Of a DNA stretch of 19,966 nt, positions 9,400 to 18,387 are shown one piece after another. Under the pieces are notes generated by a model. That model searched no databases. It saw only the letters and a program-made list of their open reading frames with translations, and was not told where the DNA came from. Where the stretch lies: assembly GCA_028819775.1 (NCBI GenBank), contig JAPPKV010000314.1, forward strand, positions 1 to 19,966. Direction: 5' to 3'. Position 1 is the stretch's first letter; each line of letters opens with the position of its first letter. A program made the position numbers and the translations under genes. Origin of the DNA: Gammaproteobacteria bacterium (GTDB lineage: Bacteria; Pseudomonadota; Gammaproteobacteria; Pseudomonadales; Azotimanducaceae_A).

Positions 9400-9732
9400 G
9401 TGATCGCTGTAGATCTCGAATCCCATCTAGCCCCGCGTACCCCATCGGCAATACGCGGCGCGTTACACGCAACGATGGCGATTGCATCCGGCGACACCCG
9501 TCTCACCGCCTTGGCCGTCACGGACCGGGGCGTCACCTTCGACTCGACCCTTAAGGCCGACGTGACCTTTGTCTTCGACAGTGCGGAGACGGCGCTCGCG
9601 GTCTTGACCGGCAAGGAGGATCCCATTGCGGCCTTCCTGGACGGTCGATTCCGATCGGACGGGCACCTGCCCCTGGCCTTCGTCCTGCTGGGTCTCTTCC
9701 GGCCTGGCGCGGAAACCACGCCACCGCCATAG
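9400..9732 (+). CDS. SCP2-like lipid-binding domain protein, start uncertain
   Basis: The C-terminal part, ADVTFVFDSAETALAVLTGK followed by EDPIAAFLDGRFRSDGHL and PLAFVLLGLF, matches the SCP2 sterol/lipid-carrier fold pattern (D-V-T-hydrophobic strand, helix, DP--AF--G---GD-hydrophobic helix). Such single-domain proteins carry hydrophobic ligands; UbiJ and UbiT, which assist ubiquinone synthesis, are relatives, but I cannot assign this one to either. The reading frame is open back to 9217, but the Arg-rich part before about 9380 does not look coding. Candidate starts are TTG 9385, GTG 9400 (used here, 110 residues) and ATG 9475 (85 residues, which would cut off the first helix). None has a good Shine-Dalgarno, so a decayed 5' end is possible. 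It ends 5 bases from convergent nudC. Confidence 0.5.
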   Translation: MIAVDLESHLAPRTPSAIRGALHATMAIASGDTRLTALAVTDRGVTFDSTLKADVTFVFDSAETALAVLTGKEDPIAAFLDGRFRSDGHLPLAFVLLGLFRPGAETTPPP

Positions 9733-9737
9733 GCTGG

Positions 9738-10643
9738 CTATCCGGTGGGGGCGTCCTGTCGCGACATCTCGTCCACGAACGCATCAATCAGCCAGCGCGA
9801 AATCGCCGTGCCGCCCGGGACATTGGGTAGCTGACGATAATGGAACCACCGCGCCTCGGCGATCTCGCCATCCCGGCAGACGATGTCGCCTGCCCGGTAG
9901 TCGGCATGGAAACCCAGCATCAGGGAATTGGGGAACGGCCAGGATTGACTTCCCATATAGCGCAGGTTCTCGACGGCTAGTCCGACCTCCTCGGCAACTT
10001 CCCGGTGCACGGTCTGCTCGATCGACTCGCCCGGCTCCACGAAACCGGCCAGGGTCGAGAACATGCTCGTCGGCCAGGCGGCGTTGCGGGCGAGGAGCAT
10101 TTCCTCGCCCCGGCGCACGAGCACGATAATGCTCGGCGAGAGCCGCGGATAGGTGGTCAGTCCACACGCCGGACACAACTTCGCGCGGTCCGCGGGATGG
10201 TCCTGGTTGGGGGCGCCGCAACGTCCGCAGTGCCGATGGTCCCGGTGCCACTCGACGATCTGCTTGGCTCGCCCGGCCAGGGAGAAGAAATCCGGTTCCA
10301 CCCGCCCCAGCCAGGCCCGCAGGCCCGCCACGGCGAATCCGTCCGGAACGGTACCCGTGGCCCGGAGGGCGTAGCAGGCCCGCCCTTCCCAACGTCCGAG
10401 ATAGTGCTTGTAGTCGACCTCGAGGTCGACCCAGCGGAACTCGTCGGCGGTCACCGGCCGGGGAACGCCCTGCTCGCTGATGGACAGCAGTTCGTCGCCG
10501 AGGCAGACGAAGTAGAGGGCATCTGCGACGTCAACGCCCGCCGGAGGTTGGGTTTCGGATATGAACTTGGAAGGACGTGCGTCAAATCCTTTAAACAAAA
10601 GCGGCACCTGCGTGTTGCTATACTCGCGCCGTTTAAGGCTCAT
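9738..10643 (-). CDS. nudC: NAD(H) diphosphatase NudC (Nudix)
   Basis: This 301-residue Nudix hydrolase splits NAD(H) into NMN(H) and AMP; E. coli NudC also removes NAD caps from RNA. A zinc site is formed by Cys139, Cys142, Cys157 and Cys160 (CGRCG and CPACG). The Nudix box runs from Gly200 through Glu206 and ends REVAEEVG (214-221), fitting Gx5Ex7REUxEEx[13 protein letters not shown] (232-242) is the NudC-specific motif (SQPWPFPxS) that separates this group from other Nudix enzymes; its third residue is Ser rather than the usual Pro. I chose the ATG at 10641-10643 because the longer reading from 10721 adds a Cys/Pro-rich stretch across the shared promoter region. The N-terminal 110 residues form the less conserved family domain. 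The gene diverges from nhaB. Confidence 0.93.
   Translation of the reverse strand: MSLKRREYSNTQVPLLFKGFDARPSKFISETQPPAGVDVADALYFVCLGDELLSISEQGVPRPVTADEFRWVDLEVDYKHYLGRWEGRACYALRATGTVPDGFAVAGLRAWLGRVEPDFFSLAGRAKQIVEWHRDHRHCGRCGAPNQDHPADRAKLCPACGLTTYPRLSPSIIVLVRRGEEMLLARNAAWPTSMFSTLAGFVEPGESIEQTVHREVAEEVGLAVENLRYMGSQSWPFPNSLMLGFHADYRAGDIVCRDGEIAEARWFHYRQLPNVPGGTAISRWLIDAFVDEMSRQDAPTG
10616..10624 (+). promoter_or_regulatory. Extended -10 promoter element for nhaB, inside the nudC 5' coding end
   Basis: TGCTATACT is a full extended -10 (TGn plus TATACT, five of six matches). No convincing -35 is seen upstream, which extended -10 promoters tolerate. Transcription would start near 10631 and give an nhaB leader of about 90 bases. 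The element lies within the first codons of nudC on the other strand. Confidence 0.45.
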
Positions 10644-10721
10644 CCCCACGAGTGTGTCGGATTGGCCGCTCGCGCGGCAAGTCCAAGGTGTTGGCGTGCC
10701 CGGTCGGCAATAGGAGTGCAT

Positions 10722-12224
10722 ATGGCGCAGTCAATAGGTTCCCGCGACTCCGCGTGGTGGGCAGCTTATTGGACGAACTTCCTCGGCGAAGCGCCGCTTT
10801 GGTACAAGTGGACGATCATCGGCTTCCTGGCCGTTAATCCCGTCCTGTATCTGCTGTTCGGCGGCTACATCGCCGGCTGGGTGCTGGTCCTGCAGTTCAT
10901 CTTCACGCTGGCCATGGCGCTCAAGTGCTACCCGCTTCAGCCCGGGGGACTGCTCGCCATCGAGGCGCTGGCACTTGGCATGACCTCGCCGGAGCATGTC
11001 TACCACGAGGTCGACGTCAACCTGAAGGTGATCCTGCTATTGGTCTTCATGGTGGCGGGCATCTTCTTCATGAAGGAATTGCTGCTGTTCACGTTCACGA
11101 AGCTGCTGGTGCACATCAGGAGCAAGACGCTGTTGTCGGTTCTATTCTGCTTTGTCGCAGCGGTCCTGTCCGCGTTTCTCGACGCTCTTACGGTGACTGC
11201 GGTGGTGATCAGCGTCGCCGTCGGTTTCTACGGTGTCTACCACCGCATCGCCTCGGGCGGGGTCCATCTCGATGCCGATGTCCCGGAGTTGCATCGCGAG
11301 GATCTCGATCAGTTCCGGGCGTTTCTACGCAACCTCGTCATGCACGCGGCGGTGGGAACGGCCTTGGGCGGGGTCACCACTATCGTCGGGGAGCCGCAGA
11401 ACATCCTGATCGCCGACAAGATGGGATGGGTGTTCATGGAGTTCTTCTACCGCATGGCGCCCGTGACGATGCCGGTACTCGCCGTGGGGCTCGTCACCTG
11501 CCTGTTGCTGGAACGGCTCAAGTGGTTCGGGTACGGGACCACCATCCCCGGTGCCGTGCTGGCGGTGCTCCAAGAATACGATCAGGAGGAATCCGCGAAG
11601 CGCACCCGGCGGGAGACTGCCCGCCTCGTCGTGCAGGCAATCGCGGCGGTGTTCCTGGTATTCGCACTGGCTTTCCACATCGCCGAGGTCGGTTTGGTCG
11701 GCCTCTCGATCATCGTCCTGCAAACCGCCTTCAACGGCATCGTCGAGGAACACCGCATCGGGCACGCTTTCGAGGAGGCGCTGCCCTTTACCGCGCTGCT
11801 CTGCGTGTTCTTCGCCATCGTCGCGGTGATTTCGGACCAGGGACTGTTCCAGCCGGTGATCGACTACGTCCTGACCTTGCCCGCCAGCCAGCAGCCCGGC
11901 GTGTTCTACATCGCCAACGGGGTGCTGTCGATGATCAGCGACAACGTCTTCGTCGCGACGGTCTACATCGGCGAGGTGGAACGGGCATTCAACGCCGGCG
12001 TCATAGATCGGAATCAGTTCGACCTGCTGGCCGTGGCCATCAATACCGGGACGAACATCCCGAGCGTGGCGACGCCCAACGGCCAAGCGGCATTCCTCTT
12101 CCTGCTCACATCGTCGCTGGCACCGCTGATCCGCCTTTCCTATGGACGCATGGTCATCATGGCGGTGCCGTACACCATCACCATGGGAATCACCGGCTGG
12201 ATCTTCGTGACCTGGGGCCTCTAG
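10722..12224 (+). CDS. nhaB: Na+/H+ antiporter NhaB
   Basis: This 500-residue inner-membrane protein exchanges Na+ for H+, lowering cytoplasmic Na+ and helping pH control. The length is close to E. coli NhaB (513). About ten to twelve hydrophobic helices span the protein. Family-typical blocks are [20 protein letters not shown] near the start, [51 protein letters not shown] and [20 protein letters not shown]. The start is well defined: AGGAG (10712-10716) lies 5 bases before the ATG, whereas the frame upstream of it is open only as antisense to nudC. Together with the AGCS symporter it suggests a sodium-rich habitat. It converges with dnaQ, with 6 bases between the stops. Confidence 0.95.
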   Translation: MAQSIGSRDSAWWAAYWTNFLGEAPLWYKWTIIGFLAVNPVLYLLFGGYIAGWVLVLQFIFTLAMALKCYPLQPGGLLAIEALALGMTSPEHVYHEVDVNLKVILLLVFMVAGIFFMKELLLFTFTKLLVHIRSKTLLSVLFCFVAAVLSAFLDALTVTAVVISVAVGFYGVYHRIASGGVHLDADVPELHREDLDQFRAFLRNLVMHAAVGTALGGVTTIVGEPQNILIADKMGWVFMEFFYRMAPVTMPVLAVGLVTCLLLERLKWFGYGTTIPGAVLAVLQEYDQEESAKRTRRETARLVVQAIAAVFLVFALAFHIAEVGLVGLSIIVLQTAFNGIVEEHRIGHAFEEALPFTALLCVFFAIVAVISDQGLFQPVIDYVLTLPASQQPGVFYIANGVLSMISDNVFVATVYIGEVERAFNAGVIDRNQFDLLAVAINTGTNIPSVATPNGQAAFLFLLTSSLAPLIRLSYGRMVIMAVPYTITMGITGWIFVTWGL

Positions 12225-12230
12225 CCCCCT

Positions 12231-12959
12231 TCAGACTCGCTCCCTCCGCCGGCGCCAAACAGCGCCGTTCGCCGCGCCGGCATCGAGGTTGTCCAGGTAC
12301 GCCTCGTGAACGGAGATTTCCTCGGGCGACGCCAATACGACGGCGATCGCGGGCCGGTCCTCCGGCAACCGGGTGACTTCCCGTACGCCGAGGGTCTCCG
12401 CTAGAGCATCGTCGTCATCCTCGAACAACGACATCTGCCCGCCCGTCATCCGGAGATAGACGTCGGCCAGGATCTCGGCGTCCAACAGCGCGCCGTGCAA
12501 TTCGCGCGCGGAGTTGTCCACCTCGTAGCGCCGGCACAGCGCATCCAAGCCGTTCTTCTGACCGGGATGCTTGCGACGGGCCATGGCGAGGGAGTCGGTC
12601 ACGGTACAGATGTCGACGAGTTTGGTCGCCCCGGGGCGGTCCAGCAGCTTCAGTTCGTAGTCAATGAATTCGAGATCGAAGGGCGCGTTGTGGATAATCA
12701 CCTCCGCGTCCTCCACGAACGCTAGGAATTCGTCCGCGACCTCCGCGAACTTCGGCTTGCCGGCCAGGAATCCGGCATCGAGCCCGTGCACGTCGTAGGC
12801 GGCATCGTCTATCTCGCGTTCCGGGTCCATGTAGAGCTGCAAGCGACGGTCCGTGATTTTGCGGTCGACGATCTCAACCGCCCCTATTTCGATGACTCGA
12901 TGTCCGCCATGCTCCGGTTCGAGCCCCGTGGTTTCCGTGTCGAGAACTACCTGCCTCAT
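12231..12959 (-). CDS. dnaQ: DNA polymerase III epsilon subunit (3'-5' proofreading exonuclease)
   Basis: The 242-residue protein proofreads for the replicative polymerase. DEDDh-type exonuclease motifs are complete: Asp7 and Glu9 in [21 protein letters not shown] (90-100), and His155/Asp160 in [25 protein letters not shown] (173-179) is a beta-clamp binding motif of the Q-x-S-L-F type, close to the strong consensus. The C-terminal region (about 180-242), which in the family contacts the alpha subunit, is present but diverged. Start codon and rnhA stop overlap as ATGA (12956-12959), the gamma-proteobacterial rnhA-dnaQ pairing except that the two genes here are co-directional and coupled; in E. 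coli they diverge. Confidence 0.95.
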   Translation of the reverse strand: MRQVVLDTETTGLEPEHGGHRVIEIGAVEIVDRKITDRRLQLYMDPEREIDDAAYDVHGLDAGFLAGKPKFAEVADEFLAFVEDAEVIIHNAPFDLEFIDYELKLLDRPGATKLVDICTVTDSLAMARRKHPGQKNGLDALCRRYEVDNSARELHGALLDAEILADVYLRMTGGQMSLFEDDDDALAETLGVREVTRLPEDRPAIAVVLASPEEISVHEAYLDNLDAGAANGAVWRRRRERV

Positions 12960-13465
12960 TGATCGCCGTCCTCCCTGGCTCTCTCCCCGTTGAGCATCTC
13001 ATCGATGGCCTGGTTCGCGGCACGGTCCACGGCTTCGTTCTCGGCATGTCCGCTGTGCCCCTTCACCCACCGCCAGGACACCTCGTGGCCTTCGTTCAGT
13101 GCGTCGAGCCGCTGCCAAAGGTCGACGTTCAGGACCGGTCGGTTGCCGGCCCGGGTCCATCCTCGCCGCTTCCAACCGATGATCCAACGGGTGATTCCCT
13201 GCCTCACATATTCGGAGTCGGTGGTCAATGTGACCTTGCTCGGTTTCTTCAGTGCCGCAAGCCCCTCGATGGCGGCCCTGAGCTCCATCCGGTTGTTCGT
13301 GGTACGGGCTTCGGCACCGCGAATGGATTTCTCCGTATCTCCATATCGCAGCAAGGCCGCCCAGCCACCTGGACCGGGATTGCCCCGGCATGCACCGTCC
13401 GTGAATATCTCGACGCGGTTGGCTCGACTCCTCGAGCCGCGCTGATGTTCAGAGACCGGCTGCAT
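12956..13465 (-). CDS. rnhA: Ribonuclease HI
   Basis: This 169-residue enzyme cuts the RNA strand of RNA-DNA hybrids, removing primers and R-loops. All catalytic residues are present: Asp23 in [17 protein letters not shown], Glu61 in [12 protein letters not shown], Asp83 in [11 protein letters not shown], His137 in [12 protein letters not shown] and Asp147 in [10 protein letters not shown]. The region [18 protein letters not shown] is the basic hybrid-binding protrusion of E. coli-type enzymes. An N-terminal extension of about 16 residues ([10 protein letters not shown] and on) precedes the fold. I used the ATG at 13463-13465; a TTG two codons earlier is possible. The start overlaps the end of the methyltransferase gene by 17 bases and the end overlaps dnaQ by 4, so the three genes probably form one unit. 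Confidence 0.95.
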   Translation of the reverse strand: MQPVSEHQRGSRSRANRVEIFTDGACRGNPGPGGWAALLRYGDTEKSIRGAEARTTNNRMELRAAIEGLAALKKPSKVTLTTDSEYVRQGITRWIIGWKRRGWTRAGNRPVLNVDLWQRLDALNEGHEVSWRWVKGHSGHAENEAVDRAANQAIDEMLNGERAREDGDQ

Positions 13466-14369
13466 ATGCAACAGCGCTCAGGGTTGCTCTTGACCGCCTT
13501 GGGTACTCCCGAGGCGCACTCGTGTACACCCGAGTCGCGCCCGCATTGGGTAGGACCGCCGGCCTGAGCTCGCGGCCATGTTGTCGCCGGTTGCGATCTT
13601 GGACGATGTACCCGTGTCCGCGCTTGGTCGCTGCGAGTATGTAGGCGCCACCCAACGGGGGCTGCAGTCGGTTCACCCACGCGCTTGCCATTGGCCATCG
13701 ATCGCCGGCGAGGGCCACCGGCAGTGCCGAGCGGTAGTTCAGGTAGACGGTTCGAGCGTCCCGGCTCATTCCAAGGACCGTCAGCCACTCACCGAGCCGA
13801 GGAACGCTCAAGGGCCGGAGATCACGGAACGCGGGGAGTGGTTTGCACAACAACCACAGGCTGAACGGGTTGAACCCCACGACGACCAACCTGCCCCCCG
13901 GTTTGAGCACCCGTGCCGCTTCGCGCAGGGTGCCTCGCCGGTTCGCGGCCACGTCCAGGGCATGATGCAGAACCACGCCATCGATGCTCGCCTCGGCGAA
14001 GGGCAGTTCGGCGCTGTCGGCGACGACAAGATCCACGTCCGCCATGTCGGCCCATTCGCTCTCCCGGGCTGAAGGTTCGTCCCGCCCCAAGGCCGCGTGC
14101 GTAGCGCAGATCCGGGCGCGGACCATGCATTGCGCAGTGGTGTCCACCAAGTCGGCGCTGGCACCCATCCACAGCAAGGAATCGCCAAGGAACCTGCGGA
14201 CGGTTTCCTGCAGCGCGGTACGTTCCAAGGCGAGCAGCCGGCCGCCGGCCGGGGTGGCTAGCCAATCGGCCAGCCTGCGTCGCCTTTCGTCGGCGCGCCA
14301 ACCGTGACCGGCGGCGGGGGATTCGCGGCGGGGTTCCGTCCCGCCTTGGTTCAGATCTGCGTTTGCCAA
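13449..14369 (-). CDS. SAM-dependent methyltransferase, YafS-like
   Basis: The 306-residue product has a class I methyltransferase core: [20 protein letters not shown] (113-132), [20 protein letters not shown] and [20 protein letters not shown] follow the Methyltransf_11 order. The first SAM motif is weak ([12 protein letters not shown]), as in the YafS group that sits beside rnhA in enteric bacteria. The substrate is unknown; a small molecule is more likely than RNA or DNA from the fold. No ATG exists before residue 67 or so, and a TTG at 14367-14369 is the best start. The C-terminal 60 residues (after [11 protein letters not shown]) are Arg-rich and not conserved-looking. It diverges from mltD with a 120-base spacer and leads into rnhA-dnaQ. 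The gloB gene, which often lies between these genes and mltD, is absent here. Confidence 0.85.
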   Translation of the reverse strand: MANADLNQGGTEPRRESPAAGHGWRADERRRRLADWLATPAGGRLLALERTALQETVRRFLGDSLLWMGASADLVDTTAQCMVRARICATHAALGRDEPSARESEWADMADVDLVVADSAELPFAEASIDGVVLHHALDVAANRRGTLREAARVLKPGGRLVVVGFNPFSLWLLCKPLPAFRDLRPLSVPRLGEWLTVLGMSRDARTVYLNYRSALPVALAGDRWPMASAWVNRLQPPLGGAYILAATKRGHGYIVQDRNRRQHGRELRPAVLPNAGATRVYTSAPREYPRRSRATLSAVAYAAGL

Positions 14370-14489
14370 GTAATCCGCTTTCCCGCAAAGTACTTGCGCC
14401 TAGCGACGGCATCCCGGCCCGACGGGTGATGGCGCCAATACGGCATCGAATTTCGGTCGAGTGGGAGCCTATTAGCCGCGTTCAAACAT

Positions 14490-16058
14490 GTGAGTGACGA
14501 GATTCTGACGACCACCACCGTGTTCTGCAACCGCCCGTTGCCGGTTTTCCCCCGCCCGACCGGCCAAGCTGGCGTTCAGACTGCCACATCGACAACGAGG
14601 CCGTTTGCGCTCTGCGTTGTGCTATTCGGCCTCGCCGGCTGTGTGACCGTCGAGGCACCATCGGAGGCCGATCGCCCCGACGATCCAGCTATCGATGAGC
14701 CCCCTGTCGAGGCCACCCGCGCCGAGGCGGCCGATGTGGTAGTGCCGGAGGACGCCGTAGCGACTCCCACCGGGACGACCTCCCCCACTTCCCCCGAAGT
14801 GCCATCCCAATCGCCGAACGAAGCGCCCGGGCCGGCTGCGGCGGAATCCGTGCCTATCGAGGTGCCGGATCCCCCGGCAGTCGACTCGACGCCGACGATC
14901 GGGTTCCTTGATCGGCTAAGGGGCAGCTTTCGGTTGGATCACTCCTTGCATCGCAAGGGTGTCGCCAAGGAAATCGACTGGGTAGCCCGACGACCCGAGC
15001 GCCTTGCCAGACGCGACCGTTTGCTCGAATACCTGCCCTACCTATGCGAAAAGGTGTGGGATCGCGGTATGCCCGGCGAAATCTGCCTACTGCCAATCGT
15101 CGAGAGTCGGCTCGACCCCTTTGCATTCTCCCCGGGAGGCGCCGTCGGCCTTTGGCAGTTCATACCGGCCACCGCCAAGCGCTTCGGCCTGAAGATCGAC
15201 TGGTGGGTAGACGAGAGACGAGACGTCGTGCTCGCCACCGATGCCGCATTGAACTACCTGGAGGTACTGCACGATCTCTTCGGGGACTGGCTCCTCGCCC
15301 TTGCCGCCTACAATTGGGGCGAGGGCCGCGTGAGCCGTGCGCTGCGGCGCAGCGGCCCCGACGCCGGCTTCTTCGACATCAAGGTTCCCCGGGAGACCGC
15401 CCGCTACGTTGATCGTCTTTTGGCGTACTCAGCGCTTTTCGCCCAACCGGCAAGCTTCGGCGTCGAACTGCCGCTTACCAACCCGGAGACAACGTCCATC
15501 GCCTTCGCCGTGGTCGAAACGGGAGGCCAGGTCGACCTGGCGCGGGCGGCGGAAGCCTTGGGTTGCGACCTGGACGAGATCTACCGGCGCAACCCGGCCC
15601 TCAACCGTTGGGCCACCCACCCGGAAGGTCCCCACCGGCTTCTGGTCAGCGCTGCAAGCCAGACGACCGCAGAGCGAGCGCTCGCCCAGATCCCGGAGGA
15701 CGAGCGAATCGCCTGGGTCCGACATCTCGTTGTCTCCGGCGAGACACTTAGCGAGATCGCCGTCGCCTATCGGACGAGCGTGGCGACCCTTCAGCAAGCC
15801 AACCGCTTGCCGGGTACGCTCATTCGCATGGGCGACTACCTGCTCGTTCCGACGACGCACCGACCCCTTGAGGACTACGCGCGGTATTCGCGTCCATTGG
15901 CAGGCCGTCCGGCGGGCGTATACGTCGTCAAGGCCGGCGACACGATCTGGGACATCGCCCGATTGCTCGGCTTGAGACGCCAAGCACTGATGAACGCTAA
16001 CCAGATCGGGCCTGACGATATCCTTAAGATAGGACAGCGTCTGTCGATCCCCAACTGA
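14490..16058 (+). CDS. mltD: Membrane-bound lytic murein transglycosylase D with two LysM domains
   Basis: The product (up to 522 residues) is an outer-membrane lipoprotein that cuts murein glycan strands to 1,6-anhydro ends. A hydrophobic segment ends in the lipobox LAGC (Cys51). Then comes an acidic, Pro/Ala/Thr-rich linker (about 52-135). The SLT catalytic domain follows (about 175-325), with catalytic Glu205 in LLPIVESRLDPFAFSPGGAV, then GLWQFIPATAKRFGL and LALAAYNWGEGRVSRAL. Two LysM murein-binding repeats close the protein: HLVVSGETLSEIAVAYRTSV and on (about 412-454) and VYVVKAGDTIWDIARLLGL and on (about 477-520). No ATG precedes the lipobox in frame; candidate starts are GTG 14490 (used), GTG 14520 and TTG 14538. 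A start nearer the lipobox would give a more normal signal peptide length. The stop is 4 bases from convergent ppiD. Confidence 0.93.
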   Translation: MSDEILTTTTVFCNRPLPVFPRPTGQAGVQTATSTTRPFALCVVLFGLAGCVTVEAPSEADRPDDPAIDEPPVEATRAEAADVVVPEDAVATPTGTTSPTSPEVPSQSPNEAPGPAAAESVPIEVPDPPAVDSTPTIGFLDRLRGSFRLDHSLHRKGVAKEIDWVARRPERLARRDRLLEYLPYLCEKVWDRGMPGEICLLPIVESRLDPFAFSPGGAVGLWQFIPATAKRFGLKIDWWVDERRDVVLATDAALNYLEVLHDLFGDWLLALAAYNWGEGRVSRALRRSGPDAGFFDIKVPRETARYVDRLLAYSALFAQPASFGVELPLTNPETTSIAFAVVETGGQVDLARAAEALGCDLDEIYRRNPALNRWATHPEGPHRLLVSAASQTTAERALAQIPEDERIAWVRHLVVSGETLSEIAVAYRTSVATLQQANRLPGTLIRMGDYLLVPTTHRPLEDYARYSRPLAGRPAGVYVVKAGDTIWDIARLLGLRRQALMNANQIGPDDILKIGQRLSIPN

Positions 16059-16062
16059 CCGG

Positions 16063-17964
16063 TCACCCCGACGGCGTGAATTCGATGGCGCTGATCGACG
16101 CGTCGGCCCGCAGGGTTCGGATCAAGGCTTCGAGATTCTGGCCTGCCACCAGTTGTTCAACCGACCGAGCGAGGGCGCTGCGGTCGGTTTCGCTCATCGC
16201 GCCGTAGTCGCGCAGAACCACCTTCGAAAGAACCACCAAGGCTCGGGAGCCTTCGGCAAGCGCCGCAACGTCCGAGACCCGTTCGCCCTTCGGCGGGGCC
16301 ACCATTTCGAAAGCGGTGGCACGGATCTCCGCCGGCACGGATGGCTCCGTACGCTCCATACTGTCCGCGCGCTGCCATGCGATCCCCGTCGAGTCCGCAA
16401 GCTCCGTGGGCGTGGCCCCATCGGCAAGCTGCCCCAAGGCATCGAATGCGGCGTCCTCCGTTAGGCGACGTGCCCGTTCCAGGGCTAGCCGTTCGCGGAT
16501 CTCTTCGCGTACTTCGTCGAGGGGGCGTTCTATCGGCGGGTGGCGTTGTCGCAGGCGGACTACCACGGCGGCGTCGGCTGTTGCCACTGCGGCACTGTTG
16601 TAGCCCCCGACGAGAACGTCGTCCTCGAACGCCGCATCGCGAACGGCCTGGTCCGCGAAGATCCCGGCGCGAGACGATCGCGTGGCACCTTCCAGTGTTT
16701 CGATTTCCAGGCCGTAACGCTCCTCGAGCCCGTCCAGGGTGTCGCCTTCTTCGAATGCCAGCTCGTCAACCTCGCGAAGCTTCTCGTTGAAAAGCCTGTC
16801 CGCCTCTTGACTGCGCAGTTCGGCTTCGATGTCGGCAGCGCGTTCAGCCAGTGACGGGACAGCCACGTCTTCCATCTCGACGAATTTGATCAGGTGGACG
16901 CCGAACTCGGTCTCCACGGGTTCCGACACCTCCCCTGGCGCCAGCGCCCACAAGACTGTCTCAAGCTCCGGCGCAGGCAAGTTCCCTTTGCGGAGGACGC
17001 CCAGGTCCCCGCCTTCCTCCGCCAAGTCCTCTGAGATCGCCCGGGCGCGTTCTTCGAAGCTTGCGCCCTCGTCCATGATCGTGCCGCGGACTTCGGACAG
17101 GACCGCAATCGCTTCCTCCACACTCCGTTCGTCGCCCACCTCGAGCAGAATGTGCGCCGCGCGCCGCCCTGGTTCGGGCACGGCAGCGATCTCATCCTGG
17201 TAGGCAAGCTCGATCGCGGTCTCCTCGATGACAACCTCCGCCTCGAATGGCGCGCGCAACAGGCGCACGTAGTCGAAGTCGAACTTCTCCGCCGTCATGT
17301 AGTCGTCCAGGAAGTTGCCATAGTGCTCCTCGACCTCTTCGTCGGTGACTTCCACCTCGGCGGCGAAGGTGCCGACGTCGAAGAGCAGGTAGGCAATGTC
17401 CCGACGTTGACCTAGGATGCGCGCGTAGCGCCTCAATTCCCGCTGAGTGACGAAGGCCGTCTCGCCTAGGCTGGCCCTGACTTGGTTCTGCAGTAGGCGC
17501 GCCGCTTGATCGGCCTGGTAGGAACTCGGCGTGTGGCCGAACCCGGCAAGCCAGTTGCGGTACATCGCATCGTCGAAACCCTCGACTCCGGCGAAGGACG
17601 ATCGGATGTGCCGCTGAACGGCGCTCTCGCTGACCGAAAGATCGAGGTCGCGGGCGAATTGCTGCACGAGCGCATTGACGATGAGGGACTCGAGCACCGC
17701 TCTGCGGTCGATCAGGCGATCCAACAGTTCGTCGGAGATCTCGCCTGCGAAGCGGTTGCGCTGCGCGGCACGCTCCCGCTCGGTCTCCACCTCGAGTTCG
17801 CGTTGGGTGATGTCGTCGCCGTTTACGGTCGCCGCGATGGGTTCACCACCCGAAAAGAGCTGAATCGCGCCGAACCCGGTCACGGCCAGCACGAATACGA
17901 TCGCCCCGACAAGAACCTTGGCGAAGATTCCCTGCGCGCCCGCGCGCATCTTCTGCAGTACCAT
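16063..17964 (-). CDS. ppiD: Periplasmic folding chaperone PpiD (parvulin-domain)
   Basis: This 633-residue protein (E. coli PpiD 623) is anchored in the inner membrane near the Sec translocon and helps fold exported proteins. A short cytoplasmic N-terminus (MVLQKMRAGAQGIFAK) is followed by one membrane helix (about 16-36). A SurA-like N-terminal chaperone region spans about 40-190 (GDDITQRELEVETERERAAQ and LIDRRAVLESLIVNALVQQF). The single parvulin domain covers about 268-363, with RAAHILLEVGDE, EEGGDLGVLRKGNL and ETEFGVHLIKF. The C-terminal half (about 370-633) is acidic and helical, as in the family. PpiD parvulin domains are often catalytically weak, so a chaperone role is more likely than isomerase. 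It lies 65 bases after hupB in the conserved lon-hupB-ppiD order, with no terminator seen between. Confidence 0.95.
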   Translation of the reverse strand: MVLQKMRAGAQGIFAKVLVGAIVFVLAVTGFGAIQLFSGGEPIAATVNGDDITQRELEVETERERAAQRNRFAGEISDELLDRLIDRRAVLESLIVNALVQQFARDLDLSVSESAVQRHIRSSFAGVEGFDDAMYRNWLAGFGHTPSSYQADQAARLLQNQVRASLGETAFVTQRELRRYARILGQRRDIAYLLFDVGTFAAEVEVTDEEVEEHYGNFLDDYMTAEKFDFDYVRLLRAPFEAEVVIEETAIELAYQDEIAAVPEPGRRAAHILLEVGDERSVEEAIAVLSEVRGTIMDEGASFEERARAISEDLAEEGGDLGVLRKGNLPAPELETVLWALAPGEVSEPVETEFGVHLIKFVEMEDVAVPSLAERAADIEAELRSQEADRLFNEKLREVDELAFEEGDTLDGLEERYGLEIETLEGATRSSRAGIFADQAVRDAAFEDDVLVGGYNSAAVATADAAVVVRLRQRHPPIERPLDEVREEIRERLALERARRLTEDAAFDALGQLADGATPTELADSTGIAWQRADSMERTEPSVPAEIRATAFEMVAPPKGERVSDVAALAEGSRALVVLSKVVLRDYGAMSETDRSALARSVEQLVAGQNLEALIRTLRADASISAIEFTPSG

Positions 17965-18029
17965 GGGGTTGTTTTCCCGCCTACCCTTCCCGGGCGGGTT
18001 TCTCGAGGTCGCCTGTCGGCCTTGCCTGT

Positions 18030-18302
18030 CTAATTCAACGCGTCCTTCAACGCCTTGCCAGGCTTGAATGCCGGCAGCTTGGCAGCCGCAATCTCGATCT
18101 CCTCTCCGGTGCGGGGATTACGCCCGGTCCGAGCCGCCCGCTCCCGGACGGAAAACGTCCCGAATCCCACGAGGGCAACTGGTTCGCCGTTCTGCAACGA
18201 TTCCTGGATCGCGTTGAGCGCGGCATCCAGTGCGCGCGCCGCAGAAGCCTTGGAAATGTCCGCCTCGTCGGCGATCGCGTCGGTGAGTTCTGACTTGTTC
18301 AT
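18030..18302 (-). CDS. hupB: DNA-binding protein HU-beta
   Basis: The 90-residue protein is a nucleoid-associated HU subunit that bends and compacts DNA as a dimer. It has the standard full length. [20 protein letters not shown] forms the helical dimer body, and [20 protein letters not shown] (47-66) is the HU/IHF signature leading into the DNA-binding arms, ending in [15 protein letters not shown]. Position between lon and ppiD supports HU-beta rather than HU-alpha or IHF. AAGGA lies about 9 bases before the ATG. A strong promoter is seen 86-115 bases upstream, so it can be expressed independently of lon. Confidence 0.96.
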   Translation of the reverse strand: MNKSELTDAIADEADISKASAARALDAALNAIQESLQNGEPVALVGFGTFSVRERAARTGRNPRTGEEIEIAAAKLPAFKPGKALKDALN

Positions 18303-18387
18303 TGGGCGTTATCCTTAAGATGGGTGGCGTTCTACCGCGTGCGTCCCGTAGCCCGGCGCCCAAGCAGCGCCGGTCGAGATCACGCCG

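Noticed and set aside
10925..12376. 483-codon plus-strand frame overlapping nhaB
   Set aside because: Arg/His/Gly-rich shadow in another frame of nhaB that also runs antisense into dnaQ; no family features.
17976..17998. CCCGCC/GGCGGG hairpin between hupB and ppiD as a terminator
   Set aside because: In the direction of hupB transcription the stem is followed by AAAAC, not a T-tract; the short T run is on the other strand, where no gene ends.
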